Below are positions 31,251 through 43,235 of a stretch of DNA of 64,000 nucleotides, one piece after another. The translations under genes and the position numbers were made by a program. The stretch lies in the NCBI RefSeq assembly GCF_030272615.1, contig NC_081412.1, positions 692,730,083 to 692,794,082 of the forward strand. The letters are read 5' to 3'. The notes below the pieces were generated by a model. It was given only the letters and a program-made list of their open reading frames with translations. It ran no database searches and had not been told where the DNA came from. Positions within the stretch are counted from its first letter, which is position 1, and every line of letters starts with the position of its first letter. Origin of the DNA: Cryptomeria japonica (Eukaryota > Streptophyta > Pinopsida > Cupressales > Cupressaceae).

Positions 31251-31395
31251 TGTCCATGCACGGTAGGTCCTTTGTTTTTACATATTTTTTTCCTTTCTTG
31301 CTTTTCTATCTTGGTCTATGTTTTGGTCTGTTCCTCCAGAGTTTCTGAGTTTTCTTGTGTTGACCTTGCGATCAACCATCTCTAGTCAGAGCCGC
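31251..31395 (+). other. Short leader before the 3' LTR, without a clear polypurine tract
   Basis: The 145 bp between the pol stop and the LTR start are pyrimidine-rich on the sense strand and end CTAGTCAGAGCCGC|TGTTATC. No run of purines of the usual kind adjoins the LTR. The sister copy is the same (41906-42050). Confidence 0.6.
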
Positions 31396-31939
31396 TGTTA
31401 TCACTGATTAAAAATGGGCTTTTCTTTTCCCATGATTGGCTATGGTTTGTTGAAATTTTGAATAGGGTGTTGTTTCAAATGCTTCAACTTTGTTCTAGAC
31501 CTTAAGGGTTTAAGGGTTTTTGATATTAGAGCCTCTTGTGTTTGTTTTAAACCCTCTGATTTCTAATCTTTCATTACTTTATTCACCTAAGTAATGGGTC
31601 ATGGGGTCGTAGGAAGTGTCCCCCCTTGTTGTTTGCCTAGGCGGTCATGTTAATTAATCAAAAAAATTATGCCTCATATGTTTTTTCTCTTAAAGTTGTT
31701 GGGCCAAGTAACTAGTGCACATCTCGCGGGTGGATCCATGGCTCACGTAATTTCGCTAGGCAAAGTTGCGCATAATTTAAAACCAGCGAAGTTGCGAAAA
31801 TGACATGGTATGCCACATAGATGGTCCAGCTAGTTGATGATAGCGAGTTTAATGGCGACACGCGGTGTAAGTTACAACAGTCAGTGGGTCAGGATTAAAG
31901 GCTAAAAGGCGGGCCCCAGAGGTGAGTCAGGTCGCAGTC

Positions 31940-32780
31940 AGGAGATGACCTAGTGGGTATAGCTGTCAAGAGTAGATTGTGGCCCCATGGTTTCCTTTCA
32001 GTGTATAACAAAGTGACAAGTCAGCTCCGACGGTGACTGGATGCCAGGTGTTCACAGTGAGTCAGCGAGCCCACGCCTCCCAAAAGCCTTTTCAGATGAT
32101 TAAAAGTCGATCAACTTAAGAGATGATCCGATGACCCACGCTATTTCGCAAGGGTAAGATGCTCATTCTTTATACCCCATGAAATAGCTAGAGTGCATGA
32201 GAGCTATCCATGTGTCAGGATGGTGGCCCTGGAGGATACAGCTATTAAGAGTTTGTTGGGGCCCCATGGTTTTCTCTCAGCCAATGAAAAAGTGACAAGT
32301 CAGCTCCGATGATGACTGGATGCCAGGTGTTCACAGTGAGTCAGTGGGCCCACCCCTCCCGAAAGCCTTTTCAGATGATTAAAAGTTGATCAACTTAAGA
32401 GATGATCCGATTGCCTGCGCTATTTCGCAAGGGTAAGATGCTCGTTCTTTATACCCCACGAAATAGCGAGAGTGCATGAGAGCCATCCACATGTCATGAT
32501 GGTGGCCTTGGAGGGTATAGCTATTAAGAGTTTGTTGGGGCCCCGTGGTTTTCTCTCGGCCAATGAAAAAGTGACAAGTCAGCTCTGACGGTGACTAGAC
32601 GCCAGGTGTTCACAGTGAGTCAGTGGGCCCACCCCTCCCGAAAGCCTTTTCAGATAATTAGAAGCCGGTCAACTTAAGAGATGATCCAATGGCCCGCGCT
32701 ATTTTGCAAGGGTAAGATACTCATTCTTTATACCCCGTGAAATAGTGAGAGTGCATGAGAGCCATCCACATGTCATGATG
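31940..32780 (+). repeat. 279-bp U3 repeats of the 3' LTR, three units, with hairpin
   Basis: Same units as at 18230-19070. The second shows a perfect inverted pair, CGCTATTTCG at 32418-32427 and CGAAATAGCG at 32459-32468, with a 31-nt loop holding CTTTATACC. The repeat ends at a palindrome with arms CCACATGTCAT/ATGACATGTGG around 32767-32789. Confidence 0.85.
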
Positions 32781-33426
32781 ACATGTGGTCTAAGAAGAAA
32801 GTGTGGGCCTGCCAAGGTGGAACCGGTAGTATATAGGAAAGAAACGTGGCCAGCATTAAGTCAAATGCGAAGGAAATTTCAAGGCCAATGGTTGGGCACC
32901 ACATGGTATCATATAGCTAATAGAGAAGTGGGACCCAGCACAGAGCCAAAGTTGTTAGTTAATCTAATGCTCGATCAACTTTCTTTTGATCGGATGGTCG
33001 GTGCTATTTCGTAGGACTAAGCTGCCCAATAGTTATGCTTCATGAAGTTGTGAAAGAGCAAAATGAAACAATTGCAGGAATGTTGTGACCCGTTGGAGCG
33101 AAAAATATGAATTCTCGTATGAATTCAATTTTGAAGGGACGGTCGAAGCATGCGGAATCAATGTTGTAGTTAAGGCCCTGAGTACAATATTTGATTTCCT
33201 ATCAACCGGGTGAAGATATCTTTTAAAGGATTTTGTAGAAGAGCAGATGCAGAGTTATTTTCTTTAGGTATAGAGCAAGTCGGTTCAGTTGCAGAGCAAA
33301 TTCCTTCAAGCGAAGAATAGGTTCTCTCGTATTCTTGTGTAGCAATTCCTGTGTAGTGTTTTAGATAAGATAATTGATTCATCACAGAATTGTTTAGGAG
33401 TGGTATTCATTTCTTACATTTTCAAA

Positions 33427-35946
33427 ATGGCTCCTAAAAGAGAGTTTTTTGGCAAAGTTAACTATTTAGAAAAGAGTGTCTGTGATGATTTTTTAGAACA
33501 GTTGACATTGTCAACTAATTAGGCTTCAAAGGCAAAAGAGTTAGTGCCCTAGGCTCCCCATTTAAAGATAGGAGAAGGATTATATGACAAGGGTAACTGG
33601 TTGAGAGACCCACAGGTTCGATTGTCTAGGTTGGGGTTATTTAAAGTTGGATTCGTAATGAGAAATTATCCTACCCCACAAAACAGTATCTAGGAATTAG
33701 ATGTTGAGAAATCAGTTGTCCCAGGGGTATTTATGGACACAGATTTGCTGACCCAAATTGCGATCAACTATGATCCAGTCACAAGAAGCATTCAAGATGT
33801 AAATGGGAAAACCCTTATTCAGATTAATGCTGAAGAGTTCAGGACAAATTTTGGGCTTAATGAGTTCACCAATTTTCTAGAGACTATAAATTTCACATCA
33901 TTAGCCCAAATTTATGATGCACAGAGGAGTCATGTTAGGAATGGGCCTCTCAAGGAGTTTTTTGTGAAAATAGGAGGGTTAACAGTTGTAGGACCCAACA
34001 CACAAGAGCCCTTTTCATTAAGTATGTTCACCCTGAGGGCTAAATGAATGTATTGGGCACTTTGCCAAGTTTTGGGAGAAGATGCTGAAGCAAATGTGCC
34101 GAATCATTACTTGTTAATGATTGCTCAGATTTTGAATCCTTCTCTTGCAATTACATTTGATTATGCCTCTTTCATTACTGATGCTATTTATGGAGGGTTA
34201 ATAGGAATCAAGAATGGAAAGGTGGATAGGCCTTTCGGATGGTACTCACTCCTGATGCATCTTTTTCTCTTCAAAGGTGGTGATTACTTTGCTAGTGGAC
34301 TGGACCTTGTTAAGGAGAAGGAAGGAGAAAAAATGCTGGTACAATTATGGAGTACTATGCTATCATGGGATAGAGAGGATGCTAGTTTTTTGAAGTTTGA
34401 TAAATATTTTGCATCCAAGATAAGGACTCTCCTCTGCTCTGAGAACCCAAGAATCCCCAAAGTTTTTCTGGAATTCATAAGACCAAAAGAATTTGCAGAG
34501 AACATAAAAATTGTTCATAACTAGGGTGACATTTACTTGTATCCAGTCTTCGCAATTTTCAGAGTGTTTGGTTTCAGAGGCACCCCATTTTTGTTACCTT
34601 ACCAGGTCCCTCTCAAAGTAGGAATCACAGAGATCCTTAGACAAATTGTTGGCTTACAAGAGGTAGAGTTGACAAGCAGGGGTAAAGGAACTATTTTCCC
34701 TGCAGCTACCATAGCTCACCAATTTGTAATAACAAAAGGAGACTAGAATTGCTTTGAGGATTTCCTCAAGCCTTATCATTTGTCCACTGCAGTGTCCAAG
34801 TGTGCTAATCCAGAAGACTTCTTCAACGGTATGTTTAGGAAGAAGGTAGCATGCAGAGGTAGGCCTCATCAATTCTAGTTTTCTGAAGACCTCATTAGAA
34901 ATGAGTTTGATCTAGATGAGCAGGAGCTAAGGAAAGAGAAGAGGGTGGCTTATAAGAAAGCTTTGGATTTTGTGCATCAGTTTGATGCCAGCTATGACCC
35001 ATTGTCTAGCTTTTTCCCACTGGAAGAGAAAATAAAGTTTTTGATTGTTTACTTTGAAGATGTGATGCACACACTGAAGGAGAAGAGGGAAGTTGTAATC
35101 AAGAGCAACCCTGAGAGGGTAAGAATGATCCTAAGTAGGTCAGCTTCCAGCAAGGCAATCCCTCCTGGTGATTACACACTGCATAAGAAATCCAGTTATA
35201 GTGTGCTGATGCCTACAACGGGCGAGCCCTCTACCTCCAAAGGAAAGAGGAAGATACAAGATGTCATTGACATCCAAGAAAGTCCAAAGAAGCAAAGGGT
35301 GGGGAAAGAAATGCAATCAGATACACCTTTGTATTCCCCATCCCAATCCCCTATCCATATAGGAAATGAGAAAGCAGTAGCTTAGCAACTCTTACAATTA
35401 GGTAGTCTAGGGGAAATTGCATACACTTATGATGAAGTGGAGGAAGGAATGCCAGAAGAACCCATTACTGCTGAAATGGATATCACTACCACTGATCTCA
35501 AAGGCCAGGAGTGGGATCCTGAGATAAAACAGGCAAGTAGTGCCTTTTTAGCTAATAACAATTTTGTCACATCAGAAGCATTTATGCAGTTTATATAGAA
35601 ACAACACATAGATAAATATAATGCTAGATGTGAAATGAGAAAGGCTGAGCAGCCCAATAAAGATCCAGCCCTGGTGGAAGAGGAAATAAAGCAAGACATG
35701 ATGGAAGAATTCAAAACCATCACCCTTGAGTAGGGAAGAGATATGGTAGCACAAGCTGGAGTGCTTATCTTACTCGAATGGGATATAGCAGATGCCCTGG
35801 TACCAGATGCAGTGAGAAAAGAGACTAAACCCATGGAGGGGATTACTTTCAATAAGGACAATGCTGCACTTGTCATGTGGTCTCTCAAGAGAAATGAGAA
35901 TAAGAAAAGCAAAGACACCCCAGGGTCAAATTACCTTGGTGGAATG
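33427..35946 (+). pseudogene. LTR-encoded ORF, 3' LTR copy, N-terminal ~840 codons
   Basis: ATG at 33427 (MAPKREFFGKVNYLEK). The frame is unbroken by indels up to the nested insertion, and it continues in phase at 55236 (codons GGA ATG | ATG GTG). With the second part it makes 1,214 codons, the longest of the four copies. It has about ten stops, including 33691, 34045, 34522, 34744, 34876, 35383, 35597 and 35731. It retains the ~29 codons missing in the 5' LTR copy (near 35480-35570). See the entry at 19721 for the domain description. Confidence 0.85.
35942..35946 (+). repeat. Target site duplication of the nested copy, left (GAATG)
   Basis: GAATG precedes the nested LTR terminus TGTTGTCTTC. 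The partner GAATT is at 55231-55235. The uninterrupted 5' LTR has GGAATGATGG at the matching place (~22151), so the right copy has one G-to-T change. Confidence 0.85.
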
Positions 35947-36884
35947 TGTTGTCTTCAAAATCTAATTCCCTTTATCATCCTTAGAATAATATGGTTAAAC
36001 TCGGTGCAGAAGAGACATTAAAGATAATGAAATTCTCAAGACAACATATGACAAGGTTTGATTGAACCTTCTACACTTCGGGATTACTCAAAGCCCAGGT
36101 GGGTATACCTTTGTGAATTGAATTCGCACTTTCAAACATAAACCCACAGCAAACCAGTCCAAAAAACCAGTGGGTCTATTCACCTTGAAATCATCTGAAA
36201 ACAAAGAATGGAAATTGTACTTAAATTCAGCATTTCGATCAACAAAACATGCAATAAACAACTTCAATTAATACCAGTGCCTTATCCAAGGTCACAGAGT
36301 CATCTAAACTCAAATAAGACTCCTCAAACAAAACATCTTTATGTTTCCCGTTGGCTTGGTTCCTATTAATCCTTGTATATACCTAACACCTACAAGAATT
36401 TATGCATTCCAAATTAAGCTATGATCATCAAAATTCAAAATCTCTTCCAAAGAGTTTACTGGTATAAGTGATCCCCGCATCTTTAATTTCCCTCCTGAAG
36501 AGAAAAGCTAACAAACACTTCTACTAAAATTGCTTTGCAATTCCATTCAAACAGAACAACCCTGGATTATTCAGAATGAAAGCAGTAAACAAATTTGTAA
36601 ACACACTTGAAGACAACACAAAACTTTACTCAAAACCGATGGTCTATCTATTAATATTTAGTTCAAGAAATATTACAAGAAATTTTGAGTATTCTCCATT
36701 AGACTTAGAAAAGCTCAGATAAATTTCTACAGCGTTTTCTTACAATTCTTTGTGATCCCCTTTCCTCTAGTCCTGGTATCCATTTATAACAACATGGATG
36801 CACAAAGCTTTGGACTTCTCGAGGAGAGTTTGTTACAATCATTTCTTTCAAAATAAAGAGGTTACAAGATTTTCGCAAAAACAG

Positions 36885-39800
36885 TTACAAGCTCTTTTCG
36901 GCCTCTACAGTTTCTTGAACAAGTTGTTCAGTTGCAACCTCTTCTACCTTTTCAGGGGCGCTCTCCAACTATTCTGGATCATGGGTGGCATATTTAGTTG
37001 TCCACTCACCATACACCTCTTCTGTTGGCCATGAGAAATTAATCACTTTATCTTTAGTCCTAGTCAACCTTTTCCAAGAATTTCTCATTTTGTTGACTTC
37101 TGAATTGAGAAAACCATAATGTGACTTAATTTTCTCTATCTCTTGTAATGTCACAACAAAGAAAGAAGAATCATCTAGATCAATAATTCCTTTAACTCTT
37201 GCTGGCAATTTAGCTTCTATCTCCTTAAGCCACATTTGTTTGTCCTGTAATTGATCTGGGCTAGCAAAAGCTCCTGGGAGAAACTCAAAAACTTGATCAA
37301 TGTACTCCTTCTTGCACAAATTAACCTTCCTATCCACATTATCCACCTCTACTGCTAATTTTACTAAGAATTTAGTGACATCAGAAGTGGATTTGATGAT
37401 GGGATTGGCCCTTGCCTCATCGTAGGATAAACACATAAACTCTAAATCTTGCTCCCTAGGCCTCCATTTATCAAAAATAGGTGTCAAAATGGCCTTGTCT
37501 CTCCTGAGCTCATTCCATATATCCATAATTTTACCTACATTGTTGTAGAACAATGAGGCATTTATTGTATCTGCAAAACTAGAAATTGTAGCTCTTACTC
37601 TCTCCTCATACTTCTTTGCATATAAGGCCTAAGCCTGTTTCAATTTTTCCAATTCTTGAGGGGTATCTTTGCTTTTCATACTCTCATTTCTCTTAAGAGA
37701 CCACATGACAAGTGCAGAATTGTCCTTATTGAAAGTAATCCGCTCCATAGGTTTAGTCTCTTTTCTCATTGCATCTAGTACCAGGGCCTATGTTATATCC
37801 CATTCGGGTAAGATAAGCACTCTAGCTTGTGCTACCTTATCTCTTCCCTACTCAGGGGTGATGGTTTTGAATTCTTCCATCATCTCTTGCTTTATTCCCT
37901 CTTCCACCAAGGCTAGATCTTTATTGGGCTGCTCAACCTTTCTCGTTTCACATCTAGCATTATATTTATCTATGTGATGTTTCCATATAAACTGTATAAA
38001 TGCTTCTGATGTGACAAAATTGTTATCAGCTAAAAAGGCACTACTTGCCTCTTTTATCTCAAGATCCCATTTCTGGCCTTTGAGTTCAGTGGTAGTGATA
38101 TCCATTTCAGTAGCAATGGGTTCTTCTGGCATTCCTTCCTCCACTTCATCATAAGTGTATGCAATTTCCCCTACACTACCTAACTGTAGGAGTTGTTTAG
38201 CTGCTCCTTGCTCATTTCCTATATGGATAGGGGATTGGGATGGGGAATACAAAGGTGTATCTGATTGCACTTCTTTCCCCACCCTTTGTTTCTTTGGTCT
38301 TTCTTGGATGTCAATGACATCTTGTATCTTCCTCTTTCCTTTGGAGGTAGAGGGCTCCCCTGTTGTAGGCATCAACACACTATAACTGGATTTCTTATGC
38401 AGTGTGTAATCACTAGGAGGGATTGCCTTGCTGGAAGCTGACCTACTTAGGATCATTCTTTCCTTCTCAGGGTGTCTCTTGATTACAGCTTCCCTCTTCT
38501 CCTTCAGTGTCTGCATCACATCTTCAAAACAAACAATCAAAAACTCTATTTTCTCTGCGAGTGGGAAAAATCTAGACAATGGGTCATAACTAGCATCAAA
38601 CTGATGCACAAAATTTAAAGCTTTCTTATAAGCTACCCACTTCTCTTTCATTAGCTCCTGGTCATCTAGATCAAACTCATTTCTAATGAGGTCTTCAGGA
38701 AACTGGAATTGATGAGGCCTACCTCTGCATGCTACCTTCTTCCTAAACATACCATTGAAGAAGTCTTCTGGATCAGCACACCTAGACACTATAGTGGACA
38801 AATGATAAGGCTTGAGGAAATCTTCAAAGCAATTCCAGCCTCCTTTTGTTATTACAAATAGGTGAGCTATGGTAGCTGCAGGGAAAATAGTCCCTTTACC
38901 CCTGCCTGTCAACTCTGCCTCTTGTAAGCCACCAATTTGTCTAAGGATCTTTGTGATTCCCACTTTGAGAGGGACCTGGTAAGGTAGCAAAAATGGGGTG
39001 CCTCTGAAACCAAACACTCTGAAAACTATGGAGACTGGATACAAGTAAATGTCACCCCTGTTATGAACAATTTTTATGTTCTCTGCAAATTCTTTTGGTC
39101 TTATAAATTTCAGAAGAACTTTGGAGATTCTTGGGTTCTCAGAGCAGAGGAGAGTCCTTATCTTGGATGCAAAATATTTATCAAACTTCAAAAAACTGAC
39201 ATCCTCTCTATCCCATGACAACATAGTACTCCATAATTGTACTGACATTTTTTCTCCTTCTTTCTCCTTAACAAGGTCCAGTCCACTGGCAAAGTAATCA
39301 CCACCTTTGAAGAGAAAAAGATGCATTACGAGTGAGTACCATCCAAAAGGCCTATCCACCCTTCCATTCTTGATTCCTATTAACCCTCCATCGATAGCAT
39401 CAGCAATAAAAGAGGCATAATCGAATGTAATTGCAAGAGAAGGATTCAAAATCTAAGCAATCATTAACAAGTAATGATTCAGCATATTTGCTTCAACATC
39501 TTCTCTCAAAACTTGGCAAAGTGCCCAATACATTCCTTTAGCACTCAGGGTGAACATACTTAATGAAAAGGGCTCTTGTGTGTTGGGTCCTACAACTATT
39601 AGCCCTCCTATTTTCACAAAAAACTCCTTGAGAGGCCCATTCCTGAGATGACTCCTCTGTGCACCATAAATTTGGGCTAATGATGTGAAATTTATAGGTT
39701 CTAGAAAATTGGTGAACTCATTGAGCCCAAAAGCTGTCCTGATTTCTTCAGCATTAATCTCAACAAGGGTTTTCCCATTTACATCCCGAATGCTTCTTGT

Positions 39801-40154
39801 GACTGCATCATAGTTGAGCGCAATTTGGGTCAACAAATCTGTATCCATAAATACCCCTGGGACAACTAATTTCCCGTCATCTAATTCCTAGATACTGTTT
39901 TGTGGGGCAAGAGAATTTCTCATTACGAATCCAACTTTAAACAACCCCAACCCAGACAATCCAACCTGTGGGTCTCTCAACCAGTTACCCTTGTCATATA
40001 ATCCTTCTCCTATCTTTAAACGGGGAGCCTTGGGCATTAAATCTTTTTCCTTTGAAGCCTGATTAGTTGACAACGTCAAATGTTCTAAAAAATCATCACA
40101 GACACTCCTTTCTGAATAGTTAACTTTGCCAGAAAACTCTCTTTTACGAGCCAT
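36885..40154 (-). pseudogene. LTR-encoded ORF, left copy of the nested element
   Basis: From ATG 40154 (MARKREFSGKVNYSER) to TAA 36885, 1,090 codons in one frame with no net frameshift. Stops lie at about 39885 (TAG where the right LTR has TGG), 39850-39888, 39450, 37845 and others. The longest open piece is 37848-39449 (533 codons). An in-frame deletion of about 120 codons near 37660 removes the end of the coiled coil and the Pro/Ser stretch. The C-terminal helical part (36969-37553) is intact except for its end. Confidence 0.85.
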
Positions 40155-40789
40155 TTTGAAAACGTAAGAAATGAATAACACTCCTAAACAATTCTGTGAT
40201 GAATCAATTATCTTATCTAAAACACTACACAGGAATTGCTATACAAGAATACGAGAGAACCTGTTCTTCATTTGAAGGAATTTTCTCTACAACTGAAATG
40301 ACTTGCTCTGTACCTAAAGAAAATACTTCTGCATCTGCTCTTCTTCAAAATCCTTTAAAAGATATCATCACCTGGTTGATAGGAAATCAAATATTTGTAC
40401 TCAGGGCCTTAACTACAACATTGATTCTGCATGCTCTGGCCATCCCTTCAAAATTGAATTCAAACGAGAATTCGTATTTTTCACTCCAATGGGTCACAAC
40501 GTTCCTGCAAGTGTTTCATTTTGCTCTTTTGCAATTTCGTGGAGCATAACTATCGAGCAGCTTATTCCTGCGAAATAGCGCCGACCATCTGATAAAAGGA
40601 AACTTGATTGAGCATTAGATTAACTAACAACTTTGGCTCTGTGTCGGGTCCCGCTTCTCTATTGGCTATATGATACCACATGGCGCCGAATGATTGGCCT
40701 TGAAATTTCCTTTGCATTCAACTTAACGCTGGCCGCGTGTCTTTCTTTTATACCGCCGGTTCCACCTTAGCAGGCCCACACTTTCTTCT

Positions 40790-41370
40790 TAGACCACGTG
40801 TCATCATGACATGTGGATGACTCTCATGCACTCTTGCTATTTTGTGAGGTATAAAGAACAAGCATCTTACCCTTGTAAAATAGCGTGGGCCATCAGATCA
40901 TCTCTTATGTTGATCAGCTTTTAATCATCTGAAAAGGCTTTCGGGAGGGGTGGGCCCACTGACTCACTGTGAACACCTGGCGCCCAGTCACCTTCAAAGC
41001 TAACTTGTCACTTTTGCATTGGCCAAGAAAAAACCATGGGGCCCCAACAAACTCTTAACAACTATATCCTCTAGGGCCACCATCATGACACATGGACGGC
41101 TCTCATGCACTCTCGCTATTTTGCGGGGTATAAAGAACGAGCATCTTACCCTTGCAAAATAGCGTGGGCCATCGGATCATCTCTTAAGTTGATTGGCTTT
41201 TAATCATCTGAAAAGGCTTTCGGGAGGGGTGGGCCTACTGACTCACTGTGAACACCTGGTGCCCAGTCACCTTCAAAGTTGACTAGTCACCTTTTTATAC
41301 GCCGAAAGAAAACCATGGGGCTCTAGTAAATTATTGACAGTTGTACCTGGCAGTTCATCTCCATCTGTGA
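40790..41370 (-). repeat. 279-bp U3 repeats, two units
   Basis: The marker CATCATGAC recurs at 40802 and 41081, exactly 279 bp apart. These are the same units as in the + copy, but two instead of three. Confidence 0.8.
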
Positions 41371-41905
41371 CCTGACTCACCTCTGGGGCCCGCCTTTTAG
41401 CCTTTAATCCTGACCCACTAACTGTTGTTGCTTGTGCCACGTGCTGCCATTTTACTCGCTGTCAACAACTAGCTGGACCGTCTATGTGGCATGCCATGTG
41501 GTTTTCCCAACTTCGCTAGTTTTAAACTACGTGCAACTTTGCCTAGCGAAATAACGCGAGCCGTGGATCCATCTGCGAGATGCGCACTAGTTACTAGGCC
41601 CGACAACTTTAGGAGAAAAACATATAAGGCATAAATTTGTTGATTAATTAACATAACCACCTAGGCAAACAACAAGGGGGGACACTTCCTACGACCCCAC
41701 GACCCATTACTTAAGTGAATAAAGTAACGAAAGATTAGAAATCAGAGGGTTTAAAACAAACACAAGAGGATCTAAAATCAAAAACCCTTAAACCCTTGAG
41801 TTCTAGAACAAAGCTGAAGCATTTTAAACTGCACCCAATTCAAAATTACAACAAACCATAGCCAATCATGAGAAAAGAAAAGCCCATTTTTAATTAGTGA
41901 TAACA

Positions 41906-42050
41906 GCAGCTCTGACTGGGGATGGTTGATCACAAGGTCAACACAAGAAAACTCAGAAACTCTAGAGGAACAGACCAAAACACAAACCAAGATAGAAAAG
42001 TAGGAAAAGAACAAAATATGTACAAACAAAGGACCTACCATGCATGGACA
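41906..42050 (-). other. Leader before the 3' LTR of the nested copy, no clear polypurine tract
   Basis: On the minus strand it is pyrimidine-rich (TTTTGTTC, TTTTCCTAC, TTTTCTATC) and ends CCCCAGTCAGAGCTGC before TGTTATC. As in the + copy, no typical purine run adjoins the LTR. Confidence 0.6.
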
Positions 42051-43235
42051 TTAAGAGAAATAATGCTTCAGGAATTATCCATGCACTGGAAATTCCTGCA
42101 TTTCATCATCCATATTCTTCAAGAAATATGAATCCTTACCATTTAAGTCACAAACCACAAAAGGGTCAATCCATAGTGATTCAAATATCTTATGCTTTCC
42201 CTTATCCTATCCTTTTGCATTCCACTAAAGAACCAAGTCATCAATTTGAAACTTCCTTAGTGATGTCCTTTTATCAAAAAGATACTTTGACTGCAACTGG
42301 ATCTTCTGATTTTTCTTATGGGCAGAAGTCCTAAGCTCCTCCATTTCTACAATTTGGATCATTTTGTTTTCCATTGGTTCAGATACCTCCATGTGGTCAT
42401 CTTGCAAAAACTTATACACTGGAAGAAGGTTATTTACTGGCAACCTGGCCTGGGTGCCATAGACTAATTCAAAAGGTGGCATTCCAATGGATTTCTTAAC
42501 TGTTATTCTATCTGCCCACAGAGCTAACTTCGGCTTTTAATCCCAAGATCTTTTATTCTCTTCTAAGATTTTCTTGATGATATTCAACAGGCTTTTATTG
42601 TTGGATTCTACTTGTCCATTCCCCTGAGGGTGATAAGGTGAAGAGTATGACATGAGTATACCGTGACTAGTACAAAAGCCTACAAATTCTTCTGATCTGA
42701 AACACATGGCATTTTCCATCACCAATTTTGCAGGTGTTCCAAATCTAGTTACAATACTATCCATCAGGAAATCAATGACAACTTTACTAATAGCTCTTCT
42801 TGTAGGGATGGCTTCTATCCATTTGGTGAAATAATCAGTGGCCACTATGATCCATCCATGTCCTCTTCCTGACTTCTCAACAATTTCTCCAATATAATCA
42901 ATGCCCCACTGGACAAAAGGAGCTTCTACAGAGACTGGATTTAGGGGTAAGGCTCCTTCATACTTGAGCTTGGATGAGAATCTCTGACATGGGTCACATC
43001 TTCAAACATATGCATGGGTATCTTTAAATAAGGTGGGCCAATAATAGCCCACCCAAATTATCTTACCAGCAGTAGTCTTAGCAGAATAGTGACCTCCACA
43101 TACTCCATCATGCATTTCAGTCAACACTTGTTTAGCTTGAATTTCATCCAAACACATTAGTAACTCTCCATCTCTTTTTCTACAGAAAAGATCACCTTGA
43201 ATGAGCACATATTTTTGGGACTTGAGTTTCAGAGT
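42051..43235 (-). pseudogene. Integrase of the nested gypsy copy
   Basis: Ends at TAA (42051-42053) after ...FLKHYFS. It reads MHDGVCGGHYSAKTTAGKII, IEAIPTRRAISKVVIDF, and PYHPQGNGQVESNNKSLLNI with the catalytic Glu. The second catalytic position reads VMENAMCF: Asp is replaced by Glu at 42714-42716, where the + copy keeps Asp. Stops lie at about 43000 (TGA for CGG), 42534 and 42222. The frame is otherwise continuous with RT. Confidence 0.85.

Larger units (their letters stand above)
31396..35946 (+). repeat. 3' LTR of the giant gypsy element, first part
   Basis: Begins TGTTATCACTGATT as in the 5' LTR and runs until the nested copy starts at 35947. It has three 279-bp units (markers at about 32017, 32295 and 32574) and the first ~840 codons of the LTR ORF. 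The LTR resumes at 55231 after the nested element and its target duplication. Confidence 0.92.
35947..41905 (-). repeat. 3' LTR of the nested gypsy copy (5,959 bp)
   Basis: Ends TGTTGTCTTC (35947) and ...AGTGATAACA (41905). It contains two 279-bp U3 units, the TATA box at 40746-40752, the LTR ORF and the conserved downstream tail. Relative to the right LTR it lacks ~360 bp near 37660 and keeps ~120 bp near 36180-36300 that the right LTR has lost. Confidence 0.92.

Noticed and set aside
38155-39297. Frames on the + strand opposite the LTR ORF (for example 39076-39297, repeated in every LTR copy)
   Set aside because: They recur only because the LTR recurs; they are antisense shadows of the conserved frame and have no start or family features.
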